64,000 nt of DNA from contig JAESIW010000180.1 in NCBI GenBank assembly GCA_016802295.1, forward strand, positions 1,051,342-1,115,341, given 5' to 3'. This DNA comes from Brachionus rotundiformis. Lineage: Eukaryota; Rotifera; Eurotatoria; Ploima; Brachionidae. The notes under the pieces are model-generated. The model saw nothing but the letters and a program-made list of their open reading frames with translations. It had not been told where the DNA came from and did not search any database. Below, in pieces: positions 52,340 to 64,000 of this stretch. The position numbers and the translations under genes were made by a program. Position 1 is the stretch's first letter. Each line of letters starts with the position of its first letter.

Positions 52340-55300
52340 TTAGTTATTTTGTTTATTTATTGTTTTCAAAATAATTTAAGGTATAATTAAAAATATCTGA
52401 AAGAATTTTTTTGCTGTCTGGTTTCGTCTAATACCTTAAACTATTGATAATACTTGATTAAATATGTATTAAAATTTTTCAAAGGTAATTTTTTTAAAAT
52501 AGATTCAAAGCTTCTTTGCTCAAGGACTGACATGTTTAGTGATACAGATTCTTGATTTGAATTTAGGTGAGCGCCTAATGCTTTGCCATAGGCATCTGTT
52601 TTTGGATTTATTTACTCTGCTATATTCTATTGATTTGGTATGAAGATTAATCAATTTTCAAGTTAATGATACAAAAATTTGAGAAATTGTTGACTTTTTA
52701 CTTCAAGTCTAGTTACGAATTGCATAAAGTTTGAAACCGTGAGTTGAAATAAAGATTCCAAAGATTGGAACCAACTTTCTTTAAGACAAGAAAATTGAAC
52801 TTAGATTTTTTTATTAACTATAAAATATATTAGATGTTTTTTTAAATCAGTATTTGCTGGGAATCTTGAAGTTGATGATCAATTCAACGAATTTATCTTG
52901 ATATATTTGAGTTAATCCTTAATTTAATTTAAATAATTTTAATGTAGCACGTTTTACATGTTATGAAAATTTAAAAATAAATAATTGAAAAAAAAATCTT
53001 CAACTCATTGATAATATTGATCTTTACATTTTAAATGTATAAACTCACTTTTTGTATAGTTTTCGTTATTATAATATTAAATATAGAAACGAAATTCAAA
53101 TATTAAATTTCAAACAATTTTTTTCCTACTAATATTTTTTAAATAAAAAACCTAAAAATAAACTCTTATCAAAAGAGCTAATAAATTTACAATTTAAAAA
53201 ATCACTCTAATAAATTAGTTGAGAAAATATTTTTATAAAATTTTATCTTTCAAATTTACATAACATGAAATCGGATTACATTAAAACTATTTAAATTAAA
53301 TTAAAGATTCTTATATCTAAACATAAATTCTTCGAATTGAAATGATATATTGAATTGATCATCAACTTCAAGATGCCGTTTGCTGATAAATTTTTTATTT
53401 TATTTTAGAAAAATTATATAAACATTCATTAGGTTTGTTTTTAAAAATTTATTTTTTTGTTTATTTAATCAAAAACCATCTATTTGACCAAAGTTGAACC
53501 AAAAATTAGTATGTGCTGGAGATATTACAACTAAAATTAGTGAATAAAATAAAAATAAATAGATAAATAGGTATGAGAATACTTAGTAAAATGCTTTAGA
53601 CACCTACAAATTACAGTTTCAGACGATACCAAGTCTAAAAAAGTTTATTAATTTCAAATTTATCTTGGCAATAAAACAAGTTTTCCAAGTTTTATCATTT
53701 TGATTATCTAAAAGAGTTATAATTGTAGATAAAACTAAATAAATTTTATTTTTACTTAGTTTAATAGAATTCAATTAAATTCAAATAGATCAAATATTAA
53801 AATATGATCATATTTGAAATTTAAATTGTTAAAAATTTCTTTTAATTATTTTCAATCAAATAAATACAAAAATCTATTAAATAATTTATTAATAATTTGC
53901 GTAAGACTACAATGTTTAGCAAGTGTTGATGCATGGATGTATTTTTGCTCAATTAGTTTCTATTTTAAAAAGTCTAGCATAATTTTTTTTCTATATTTTC
54001 TTTTTTAATCAGCTAAATAAAGCATGAAAAATGAATAAAACTGAATTATGAAATTAATATTTAAATTAAGTGATTGTTATAATTATCGGCCTTTAAACAT
54101 ATCAATTTATAATTGCGATTAATATCAAATTAATTTAAAACTATTTTAAAATTTTTAGTATAAAACTGATTGTAATTTTTCTGACATTTTAATTTAATAT
54201 TAACAATTTAGAAGAAAATCAATTTATTTTGATATTTCATCAATAAAAATTTTCATTATTTGTAAAAAAATTTAAAAATAAAAATTTGAAATTGAAAAAT
54301 AATTCAAATTTATACAATCTAAATTAACAAGGAACTAATTAAAATAAAAATACATTAAAACCAAATTAAATTTCGAGGATATCTTAAAAGAAATCCAAGA
54401 TCTCTTACGGAAGTAATCAAATAGCCAAATTTAGTTAATTACTTTATTTTTTGGCATAAAAGAAAGCGAATTTTTTAAAAGTATTTAATATTATTCAGCC
54501 CAATACTGATAGACATTTGAATTATTTTTCTCTGATGTTTTTAAAGTAATATTAAACTGTTCAACTAAATAAACTATTTTAATATTTTCTAAATAGAACA
54601 GGTTTATAAGAATTCAATTAGCGATCATTCAGAAATACACAAAATTAATCAAATATCTCTTTTTTAAATATAAAACTGCATGGGAAGTAATTTGTTAAAG
54701 CAAAATTTATAATATCTATCTGTATCGAAACAACAGGAGCTATTTTCAGAGAAAAAAATTAGGAGGATTTTATTTAAGTCTTTCTTATATTTTGATAATG
54801 ATTTATATGAAGTCAATTAGAGCAATTTAATGGATGGATTCAAGGGTTGTAATTGATATATACGCAAATGATTGCATCGTAACCATGTTGACGAATGACG
54901 TGGATACAATTGAAAGAGACCTAATGATTTAAAAAAATAATTATCTTTTATTTTTTTTTTTGTAGACCTATTTGCCAAGATTAAGGAAACTAATTAAATT
55001 GTTCAAATAGAAAATTTCTAAAAAATATATTCTAGTATAAGGTGAATTTAATTACTGTAAATTCTTTTAATTATATGTTTTATTTTGTTTGTTATTTGTG
55101 GCAATCGATCATGTTAATCGTATCAAATTTTTTTGAAATTTGTTATTATCATGACGATGATTATGGTATTAAGAACGGAAGTTAATAGAGAAAAAAATAA
55201 ATAAATAAATTGCAATTTTGATTATTAATATTATTAGAGGCCGATAATACTAATTTGCGTTTGCCAGAGCAGCTTTAACAATAGCACAAAATTAAAATGA

Positions 55301-58152
55301 TATTAAATACTTATATTTATGGTCATTAAAGCAAAGATAATTGTAAGTTGAGCCAATTTTGTTCAATTAATGAATCTAAAAATTAAATTTTTTTCAAAAA
55401 GAAAATTTTTTTCTTACCGATTCCGTTTTTAGTCTGGCACGCTTAATTAAGTGCCATTTATTCTCATATTAAATCTATCATTTTACATGCCCAAATCAAT
55501 CAAAATTATGATTTGAACAACTATTTTTATCTACTAATTTTTGTTCCTTCTTTCAATTTGTTAAAATTTCTTATTATAAAGAAATAAAATATTTATTGAT
55601 CAGGTTATTAAATTCAATGGAACATTTTCTCCAGAGGACAAAAAGTGGCAAGAACATCACATGCCCAAAAGCATATTGGATCATAAAGCTCGATGAGAGT
55701 AGCACCCGCAAGGTGCTATATAATTTTTCTTTTAGGAATAATTATTTGTTTATTTCTTAGATACTTCTTCAAAGTCTACCTGAAAATGAAATAGAATTAA
55801 ATTTAAAAGAATAGCCTTGAGTTTTAACAAAAGGAAAAATATTAAACATAAGAAACTACCGCTTTAAAAAGGTATGCTATTAAAGCGTAGATTATTTTTG
55901 TTCTAAGCTATGGCAAAAGAAATACAATTTAAAAAAACCTATAAATGATAGTACCACTATATTAAAAATTTAAAATAAGATCTTAAATAAGGTTGATTTT
56001 ATATGCTTAGAAAAGAAATGATTTCCTTGTTTTGATTAATTAGATACTCTTCGAAAATAAAGAAAACTATTAAGGATGCGTATTTGTTGCTTAAGCTAAT
56101 CGATTTTGAGCATTTTTGCTCTTATTTTAATTTTTTATTTAATTTTTTTTCATAAACAAAAAAGTTAATTAAAATTATTTTTTAACAATTTAAATTAAGA
56201 ATAAATTAATTAATCGGATCTACAAATTAAACTAAAAAGCGTATCTAAAACACTTTTCTGCTAATCGATATGGTTTAAATTATACAAAAAAAACAACATA
56301 TTTTTATCACAATATATCTCTGATTATTATTCTATATAAATTTTGATAAGTTTAAATTGAACAATTTGTAAATATTTTGATAGGATATTGAAGATATATT
56401 AAATTAACTTAATTGCTTTCAAATTTTATCAATAAGATTATATTAATTCATTTTTTTTCAATCTATAATTAAAAAAATTTATAAACATATAATAAAATTT
56501 ATTAATTATTTTTTATATTTAATAAGCTAGATAAGCGACAAACTATTCTCTTTTAGTATTTCTTTTTAGCTTCAATTTAAGAGTCGTTCAATTGATCAAT
56601 AAATAAAATTCAAAATAGATAAATTTTTAATAATTGTTAAACAATTTTAAGCAGATAAATAAGTGTCTAGGCAGTAATGTATACTTATTTAAAAGCGTTT
56701 ATCATCATCTATATTTTAATCAAACATAATTGCCAGTATATTCATTCATTTATTTATTTATTTAATAAAAATTAAATAAAACATTTGGTTTTATAGAAAT
56801 AAAAGAAAAAAAAAGTATAAAAAGATAACAAGAACAAGAAGTATAAATGGTTTATAAAGCGCTTCACTTGTGCATCGTATTAGTTTCTTTATTTATTTTT
56901 CTTTTCTCGTTTGTTCTAATGCTATAAATCTGAATTCAATTGTAATTTCGGTAATAAAAACTAATAAATATAATTAGTTTTAAGTGTTTATATCAAGAAG
57001 AAGTGTTTCTAAAATTCTTTTCAAGTATCGTATCGATTGATAGGGAATGAAAGAAAGAATAAAAGCGTGTTTGGATTTAAGAGTTTGGATCGAGGATATA
57101 AACTGATATTCGAAATAAATGCTATTAATGCCAATAAACATTAAAGTTTATAGATAGATAGATAGAAAAGATATTTTCACTTTATAGATTTTAATCTATC
57201 ATCGTTTTTAACTAACAATAATTCCATATTTTTCTCTTTCACTTAGTGATTTTTACTTGAAGCAATTAAATAATTAATAATAAACTCTGAATAAATGATC
57301 TTGATTTTATTTGAGTGCTTTATAGACTCGGCTAGGCGCATCAACTTATCCATATCGATTTTATTGAACCCATTGATCTATCAATCCACTTTGTACACTC
57401 ATTCGCGTCTATGCATCTAAAACAAAATATTGTTTATTTGTAATTTATACGAATTAAATCTAGTTAGAGATTTTCTAAGGCAATTAAAGACTATGAAATT
57501 AGTTGATTGATTGATCTTATAAATTTTGTATATAGCTCCAAAAACAGTCAATAACTTATTTCAATTATAAACATAGATGATGATAGATAGATTTTTTTCT
57601 CGTTTTTAGCTTTTAAGATAACAATTTATTCATTTAGTTTATCAATTTCTTACAGTAATTAATAAATAATTCTGGACTCGACCACTTTAAATACTCCAAT
57701 TTAAATATCTTATTTTCTTTATTTTGATTTTTAAATTTAATTGGCAAATTTTGTCTTGAGGTTTTGAATCGTATGTGCACCTGTGACGCGTCAGTGCCTT
57801 TCCAAAAGTGACCACTTACTTTTACATTTAGCTTATGACAAAATATTTGCCATCTAGAGATACATAACATTTTAAAAATAGTTTAAAAACTGTAAATTGG
57901 TGTTTTTTTAATAATTTTTTGGCAAATTTTACCTAAGATTTACTAATAAGTTTGAACAAGTATCTTTGAATCAAAAGGGCTATATTTAAATTTGATAGTT
58001 TGGTTGCCATCAATGGCAAATTTATACGAAATGACAATTTGTCAAGACTGCCGAATTAATCTAAAATAATAATGATAATTTAAAGGATTCTATTTAGAAA
58101 TTTTGATAATTTATTTAACATTTAAGGAGTCCGAACCCTTGGTTCTTTTTAA
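52340..58152. other. Long non-coding interval between the Gsx and NK7 genes
   Basis: About 5.8 kb of AT-rich DNA without supportable genes. A possible isolated exon near 55601-55697 is discussed in the findings, and a minus-strand 78-codon frame at 57634-57870 has no recognised motif. GATA-microsatellite-like runs occur near 57150-57170. The interval may hold cis-regulatory DNA of the two homeobox genes. Confidence 0.5.
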
Positions 58153-59520
58153 TCTAATTGTTTTTAATAATAATCCTTAAATGTTTAATCACTATCTACT
58201 GATTATCTTTTAAAATTGGTTTGTGTTTGTTTAGATTTTATTAAAATTTTATAGATGTTTATTTAAACAGAATTTTTAATTGTACTATCTGACTTTAAAT
58301 ACAATTACAATTAAGAGATGGGTTTTCTAATCCAATCTAATTTAAATGATTAGTTATTTGTTATTATTATTTTTCTGTAAGTAAAAAAAATTATTTTTTT
58401 TCAANNNNNNNNNNNNNNNNNNNNNNNNNNNNNNNNNNNNNNNNNNNNNNNNNNNNNNNNNNNNNNNNNNNNNNNNNNNNNNNNNNNNNNNNNNNNNNNN
58501 NNNNNNNNNNNNNNNNNNNNNNNNNNNNNNNNNNNNNNNNNNNNNNNNNNNNNNNNNNNNNNNNNNNNNNNNNNNNNNNNNNNNNNNNNNNNNNNNNNNN
58601 NNNNNNNNNNNNNNNNNNNNNNNNNNNNNNNNNNNNNNNNNNNNNNNNNNNNNNNNNNNNNNNNNNNNNNNNNNNNNNNNNNNNNNNNNNNNNNNNNNNN
58701 NNNNNNNNNNNNNNNNNNNNNNNNNNNNNNNNNNNNNNNNNNNNNNNNNNNNNNNNNNNNNNNNNNNNNNNNNNNNNNNNNNNNNNNNNNNNNNNNNNNN
58801 NNNNNNNNNNNNNNNNNNNNNNNNNNNNNNNNNNNNNNNNNNNNNNNNNNNNNNNNNNNNNNNNNNNNNNNNNNNNNNNNNNNNNNNNNNNTCTAATTGT
58901 TTTTAATGATAATCCTTGAATGTTTAATCACTATCTACTGATTATCTTTTAAAATCGGTTTGTGTTTGTTTAGATTTTATTAAAATTTTATAGATGTTTA
59001 TTTAAACAGAATTTTTAATTGTACTATCTGACTTTTAATACAATTACAATTAAGAGATGGGTTTTCTAATCCAATCTAATTTAAATGATTAGTTATTTGT
59101 TATTATTATTTTTCTGTAAGTAAAAAAAATTATTTTTTTTCAATTAAAATTGAAATATTCACATAAAGATTAAAAATTTTAGGATGGTTGAAATTTAATT
59201 TTTCCAAAGTTGAATAATGTGACATTCATTTTAAGTCTAATAATCAATTGTTCAATTTTGTTTTATCTTACGGATTTTTAATTTTATTATTTGACTTTTT
59301 ATAAATTAGTTAGAGATACGTTTTCAAATTCCTAATTATTTAGTAATTAATTATTAATTTTGGGTAAAAAAATTAATTTTTTTTTCAATTAAGATTCAAC
59401 ATTTTACACAAAAATTAAAAATTTTCAAAATGGTTGAAATTTTTTACCAAAGTAGAATGATGTGACATTCATTTTATCAAAATAATCAATCGAACATTTT
59501 TGTTTTAATTTAACATTTAA
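58153..59520. repeat. Diverged tandem repeat of about 245 bp, interrupted by an assembly gap
   Basis: 58153-58404 and 58892-59143 are about 98% alike and lie on either side of 487 N. A third, more diverged unit follows: the segment GTAAAAAAAATTA... with GGTTGAAATTT and GTGACATTCATTTTA at about 59119-59250 recurs at about 59364-59495. So the gap lies inside a tandem array whose units have a period near 245 bp. Confidence 0.85.
58405..58891. other. Assembly gap (487 N)
   Basis: A run of N. The length may be an estimate; the flanks are duplicated, so the true content may be zero, one or several repeat units. Confidence 0.99.
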
Positions 59521-61700
59521 TTAAAGATAAATATTAAGAAAATTTTATTAATAATTTTATTACAATTTAAATAAATGTCATTTGAAAAGTGAATGTGACG
59601 TTTATTTTGTCTTTTAAATGCACTTAAACCAGCTTAATTGCTTTAATCGCTGCTCAAGTGCAATGTAAAAACAATGTAAAATTAAGCTTGTTTTTTTTCT
59701 AATTTACGATCAAGTTATAGATAAAAGTTGAACGATTTTCAAGTTAATAAAACATGATTTACAACAATTGTTTTATAAGCAGAATAATAGAAATATTAAA
59801 ATTCAATTTTGTTGTTTCGATTAATTTTAAGATTTATTAATTGTTCTGTAAATATAAAAAAAGCCATAAAACCATACGATCTCTAGCTGGCACTAATTTC
59901 GAATGCTCAACTCAACAACAACAACAATAATTTAGAGATAACACAAATTGATAAATGTAATTTAACTTACGATTTAGCATATAAAACATGTGGTTAGAGG
60001 AGAATCAATCTGAGAATGAGTTTTTCCTTGTTGCCAGTTCTAATTAATGACAAGTTAATTAATATTTAAAAGTGAAATTAAATCTAATCAACAGACTTGT
60101 TGCGAGTAGATAAGCTTTGCTCGACTCAGGACCCAGTTTGAAGCCTAGCAGCAAGAACACTATTGCCAGGCAATTAGACTCTAATCGATCACGCACTAAT
60201 GAGCTCTAGTCATGTAAGCTTGTACGGCCATTTGGTCATTTCTATCCAGGACACTTTAATTCCGGATAAACAGCGATAAAATAAATTATTTTCCTCACAA
60301 AAATACATTAATCCTGTATTCGATAGGTTATTAATTACTTATTTATTTTCCATATAAAGCTCTATTTATCTGATCTTATTTTTTATATAACTAAATTAAT
60401 AAATATCTTGGAATATAGATTTGATGCCAATTTCCGCTATTCAGATTCAACAAGCCAGCCTTCAAGAAAAATCATATTTTAATAATTATTTGAATAATAG
60501 AAATAGATGAAATGAAAATTTTATCTATAGGATTTTTTTTAATTGCTGATGCATGAGCCTAATGACGTAGTGTCTTTTATGTATTTGACTAATCGAGTAT
60601 TAGATAATATTTTAATTGTATTTATAGACATAAGTAAATTATTTTTTTTTAAATGTTAATTATTCAGATACATTTAAGTTTTATAGACAGAAAAAGATTA
60701 TAAAATTTATTATTTTAATTTAACTAAAATTAGTTAATTTTTTTATTAGTAAACTATGTAGTAAGAATAAGAGGATGATCTAGATTGGTACTCGTCAACT
60801 ATTCTGATTACCAGTGGAGCTTAATCACTTAATTGTTCCCAAAATGATGGCTTTAATGATATATCTATTTAATAGTTTATTTGAGCACAATTCCATTATA
60901 TTAAATTTAAGTCTGAGCCAAATTTAAAATTTAATTTAAATGGTAAAAATTATCTTTTTTTACCAGATTGGATAAAAGTAATGAAAAAAAAGCATTTTTT
61001 TTAATTTAACTTTATTCAAAGCTTTTTGCCAATGGTAATTAAGGTGCCGACTTGAAATTATTTTCAAGGAACAAAAATTATTTGTCAGATTAAGTAATTT
61101 ATTTTTCAAAACAATCTAAATTATCAGCAGCACGACAAAATTTGCTATCAAGCACAAACAATTTTCAATATAATTTACCTCATTTAAATTATATATTTAT
61201 TTTAATATGATTACAAATAATAAAATTGTGTCAATATAAGAGCGCGCGTGAATGAGAATAGCGGCTGGAGCTGAGGCTGCCTGAGCGAGTGACGAATTTT
61301 CGGAAAATTTTACAATTAAAAACTTAAGTAAATGATCATTTGTCATAAAAATCTTACCTATAAATTTTATTTACGGATATAAATAATTTCAATTTTAGTT
61401 ATTTTATTTTATTTTTTATCTATACATAACCCACATATCGATATTAATTTAAGTATACACGGAAACATTTATAATTAAGATTAGATTTTAGCTACTTTTT
61501 ATTTTGTGGCAATAAAATAATTCTCATCCTGATTCTGAAATCAAAACTTAATTAATAATTTAACAATCAAAAAAAATAAAAGACTTTTATTTTATTTTAT
61601 TTTTATATTTTTTTATATTTTGATTTATTTGGTAGTCAAACTCAACTATTTGAACAATCAATCTAATTTTTGATAAACTAAATTGCTTTAGATAGAAATC
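59521..61700. other. Upstream region of the NK7 gene with GC-rich patches
   Basis: Two stretches stand out against the AT-rich background: about 60090-60260 (balanced composition, with several ATTA/TAAT cores) and 61236-61305 (GAGCGCGCGTG, then GGCTGGAGCTGAGGC). The second follows TATAAG at about 61235 and could mark the transcription start, about 450 bp before the Met. No coding sequence seen. Confidence 0.5.
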
Positions 61701-62750
61701 ATGGACGCGTCCACATTAATCTATTTGAGCAAGCTAGCAGGCAACTACCCTAACATGGCAATGGCGGCAGCTCTCGCGGCGGGTGGTCCCGGCGAGTCGG
61801 CGCTGTCCGATCCGGCGGGTCTCAACTCCATGGCCGAAGTATACTTGAGGAAATTCTTCGATGCCCAGAAGTTGAGCTCTATCGCTTCTTCAAACTCCTC
61901 TTCTCCATCCACATCCAACACTTCTCTCAGCTCGCCATCCAGTTCACCAAAGAACAAGCGCATCGACCTAAAGAGTCCCAAGTTTTCTATCGCGGACATC
62001 CTCGGTCTCCAAAAATCGGCACATGTTGTCTCACCCACAAGCTCATCTTCTTCAGAGAGCAAAATTTTTGCCAAGAAAAGGAGCCTACAATCGCCGAGCA
62101 AGAATGAGATGTCGTCTGAAATAGACGACGAGGAGCTCGACGACGAGCACGATCTGGACTCGGACTCGTGCGTCGACTCCAATAGTGGTGCCTATGACAG
62201 CCAGAAGAAGAAAAAGGCCCGGACCACTTTCAGCGGCCGGCAAATATTCGAACTTGAGAAACAATTCGAGGCCAAAAAGTATTTGTCATCAAGTGAGCGC
62301 GCCGAAATCGCCTCCTTGCTTAATGTAACCGAGACCCAAGTTAAGATATGGTTCCAAAACAGGCGCACCAAGTGGAAAAAACAGGAGAACATAACCAATG
62401 AAGAGGCCGCCGAGCACAAAATTGGCGGCAAGAGATATGAGAAAAAGTACCAAAGCGAACAAATGAATTCGTTTAATCCCGGCATGCTAGGCTCAGGTCT
62501 AAACCAAAGTTTGTCATCGTCTGCCATTTCCTCGCTGATTAATTTCAACAGTCCCGGATTCAATCCGTTCTCCTCGCTGGGCATGCTCTACAACAATCAG
62601 TTGAGTTTGTATGCTGGAATGGGCCAGAGCGATAGAACCGAGTTATGTGATGAGATTAATGAAGAAAGTGTAAGTAGACAGAGTTCAGTGAGCGATAAGT
62701 GTGACAATGAAAAGCACCATGAGTCAAATTCCGAAAAGTCTAGTCCCTAA
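61701..62750 (+). CDS. NK7: NK7-class (NKL) homeodomain transcription factor
   Basis: A single exon of 349 residues. The homeodomain spans residues 170-229: KKARTTFSGRQIFELEKQFE, YLSSSERAEIASLLNVTETQ, VKIWFQNRRTKWKKQ, with N220 as Asn51. The continuation ENITNEEAAEHK just after the homeodomain is, from memory, characteristic of Drosophila NK7.1 and its relatives, a family lost in vertebrates. An Engrailed-homology (EH1) motif KFSIADILGL at 94-103 predicts Groucho/TLE-dependent repression. Ser-rich (60-120), acidic (139-160) and Ser-rich C-terminal tracts flank these. Base composition is far richer in GC than the surroundings, and long antisense frames are a by-product of that. NKX6 and HMX were considered: the EH1 would fit, but helix 1 and the post-homeodomain run do not. 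Confidence 0.9.
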   Translation: MDASTLIYLSKLAGNYPNMAMAAALAAGGPGESALSDPAGLNSMAEVYLRKFFDAQKLSSIASSNSSSPSTSNTSLSSPSSSPKNKRIDLKSPKFSIADILGLQKSAHVVSPTSSSSSESKIFAKKRSLQSPSKNEMSSEIDDEELDDEHDLDSDSCVDSNSGAYDSQKKKKARTTFSGRQIFELEKQFEAKKYLSSSERAEIASLLNVTETQVKIWFQNRRTKWKKQENITNEEAAEHKIGGKRYEKKYQSEQMNSFNPGMLGSGLNQSLSSSAISSLINFNSPGFNPFSSLGMLYNNQLSLYAGMGQSDRTELCDEINEESVSRQSSVSDKCDNEKHHESNSEKSSP

Positions 62751-63591
62751 ATGCCCAATACCAACATAATTAAAAAACATCTAAAATTTTTTTTATTTTA
62801 ATTTTAATTTTTATAATCTTTGAATTTAAACTGTGTAAATAATATGAGAAATTAGAGCACTGTTTGCCTCTTTGATTAATCGTCCATCTAAATTATTTAT
62901 ATTGTGATTATTTTGTTTGAGTTTAATTTTATTAGAGTTATGGTAAATATTTTTGAGTTATTTAATAATATGGACATTTGTTTTACTGTTTTTTTCCTTA
63001 TATTTTATTTTTGTTCTAATTAATTAAATCATTCGGCTTAATTTTATTGATTTTTAATGCTTTTTTGTAATAATTTTATATAAAATAAAAAAGTCACATA
63101 TCACATGTTTTAATTATTAACAATAAAAAAATATGTAATCGAGTTATTTGTTTGCTAGAAATAATTAAATTATAATTAAGATTTTGAAGAAAAAAGTAAG
63201 ATCTTCATTTATTTTCTAACAAAAAATAATCACTCGGCTTAATCACTAAAAATAATTGGAATAAAATTACATTTTTGACTAATTTTAATTCAACTATATT
63301 ACCTGATATAGCCTGAAAAAAAAATCTCAAAATAAAAATAAAGAAAGAAAAAAAATTAAAAATTAAAAACAATATATCTCATAACAAATAATTAATAAAT
63401 TTTAGTTCTAAAATTGAAATTTAAAAAATTGACAATCAATTTAAATAAATTTAATTTTTTAGATCTTAGAATTAAATAGCTGAAAATATATTTTTTATCG
63501 AATCGGTGATACTTTTTCCACTTTTTTAAAATGTATATAGATATTTTTTTCCTTATTCACTCCTGGAGCATAGGGTCATCACTTTTGATTT
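62751..63591. other. Intergenic, AT-rich
   Basis: 3' flank of the NK7 gene. Nothing recognised. Confidence 0.6.
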
Positions 63592-64000
63592 CTAATCAAG
63601 TCGATCTTTTGCCTTCACCATTGCTTTTCCCCATTTCATTCTCATTTTGGTGAGCTCTATCGTAATTGTCGACCTCCATATTATTGATGGTCTTATCTTT
63701 CTTCGCCCTTGAGGTGTCCATTCAAGAGCTCTGTTTGGTATTCGTATTCTTTTCATTCTAAGTACATGTCCAAGCCACCGCAATCTTTTTTTTCTGATCC
63801 ATTGACTGAATGGCTTTGACTTCATTTTTCTAAATAGTTCATTGTTTGACAATGTTTCAGGGCAGTGTATCTCAAATACCTTATCAGGCTAATTGTATGG
63901 AACGTGTTCAGGCTTTTTCTATCCAGCTCAGACACTCCCCAGCATTCACTTCCATACATCAGTGCTGCTCTCACTACAGCGCTGTATGTCTTGATTTCTG
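63592..64000 (-). mobile_element. RTE-like non-LTR retrotransposon RT C-terminus
   Basis: Minus strand: AVVRAALMYGSECWGVSELD (from the window edge), then after one frame shift near 63840 KKRLRWLGHVLRMKRIRIPN and RALEWTPQGRRKIRPSIIWR, then MKWGKAMVKAKDRLD. These are the standard closing blocks of RTE/Bov-B-type RT ORFs (VxxxLLYGSE.W, RRLRWxGHVxRM, ALxWxPxGxRKxGRP, AxDRxxW). The frameshift means it is inactive; the element continues beyond the window. Confidence 0.9.

Noticed and set aside
57634..57870. 78-codon minus-strand frame
   Set aside because: No recognisable domain and no exon context in an AT-rich desert.
61745..62584. Minus-strand frames of 145 and 130 codons
   Set aside because: Antisense of the GC-rich NK7 exon; Ser- and acidic-codon tracts read backward give Ser/Leu/Arg-rich noise.

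Overview
The window is nuclear DNA of a small-genome invertebrate animal. It is strongly AT-rich, its genes have many short GT-AG introns (mostly about 40-60 nt), and the gene content is metazoan: Argonaute, Nanos, tetraspanins, a radial-spoke protein, an exocyst subunit and two homeobox genes. AT-richness, tiny introns, an NK7-type homeobox and heavy retroelement debris fit a monogonont rotifer such as Brachionus, but that is inference from general knowledge and not proven by the sequence.

Layout. 1-9.4 kb: an Argonaute gene (+) preceded by a 5 x 30 bp tandem repeat. Its PAZ-MID junction holds a decayed non-LTR retrotransposon piece and a miniature LTR element. A Mutator-like element with about 427 bp terminal inverted repeats lies just past its stop codon and abuts a deleted Ty3/gypsy element. 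12.3-18.1 kb: an uncharacterised multipass membrane protein, cytosolic aspartate aminotransferase and an intronless GPCR (all +). 19.1-26.1 kb: nanos (-), radial spoke head protein 4/6A (-), and two tandem tetraspanin genes (+). A 14-bp RFX X-box-like motif lies in the divergent promoter between the radial spoke gene and the first tetraspanin. 26.1-29.5 kb: transposon debris. 29.5-36.3 kb: exocyst subunit Sec15/EXOC6 in 13 exons (-) and a ubiquitin-domain protein UBTD1/2 (-). 39.2-45.1 kb: an N4BP2 orthologue (+; kinase P-loop, CUE, DUF1771, Smr) with a recent 193-bp copy of its own CUE region inside an intron. 45-48 kb: retroelement remains. 48.4-62.8 kb: a Gsx-class ParaHox gene and an NK7-class homeobox gene (both +), separated by about 12.8 kb of mostly non-coding DNA with MITEs, retroelement and mariner fragments, and an assembly gap inside a tandem repeat. 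62.8-64 kb: another non-LTR retrotransposon fragment.

These are independent housekeeping, signalling, ciliary, germline and developmental genes, not one pathway. Exon boundaries were worked out by eye from splice consensus, reading phase and similarity to remembered family sequence. The only junction that stays unresolved is the Argonaute PAZ-MID boundary. No prokaryote-style operon, CRISPR array or clear tRNA/rRNA gene was seen.
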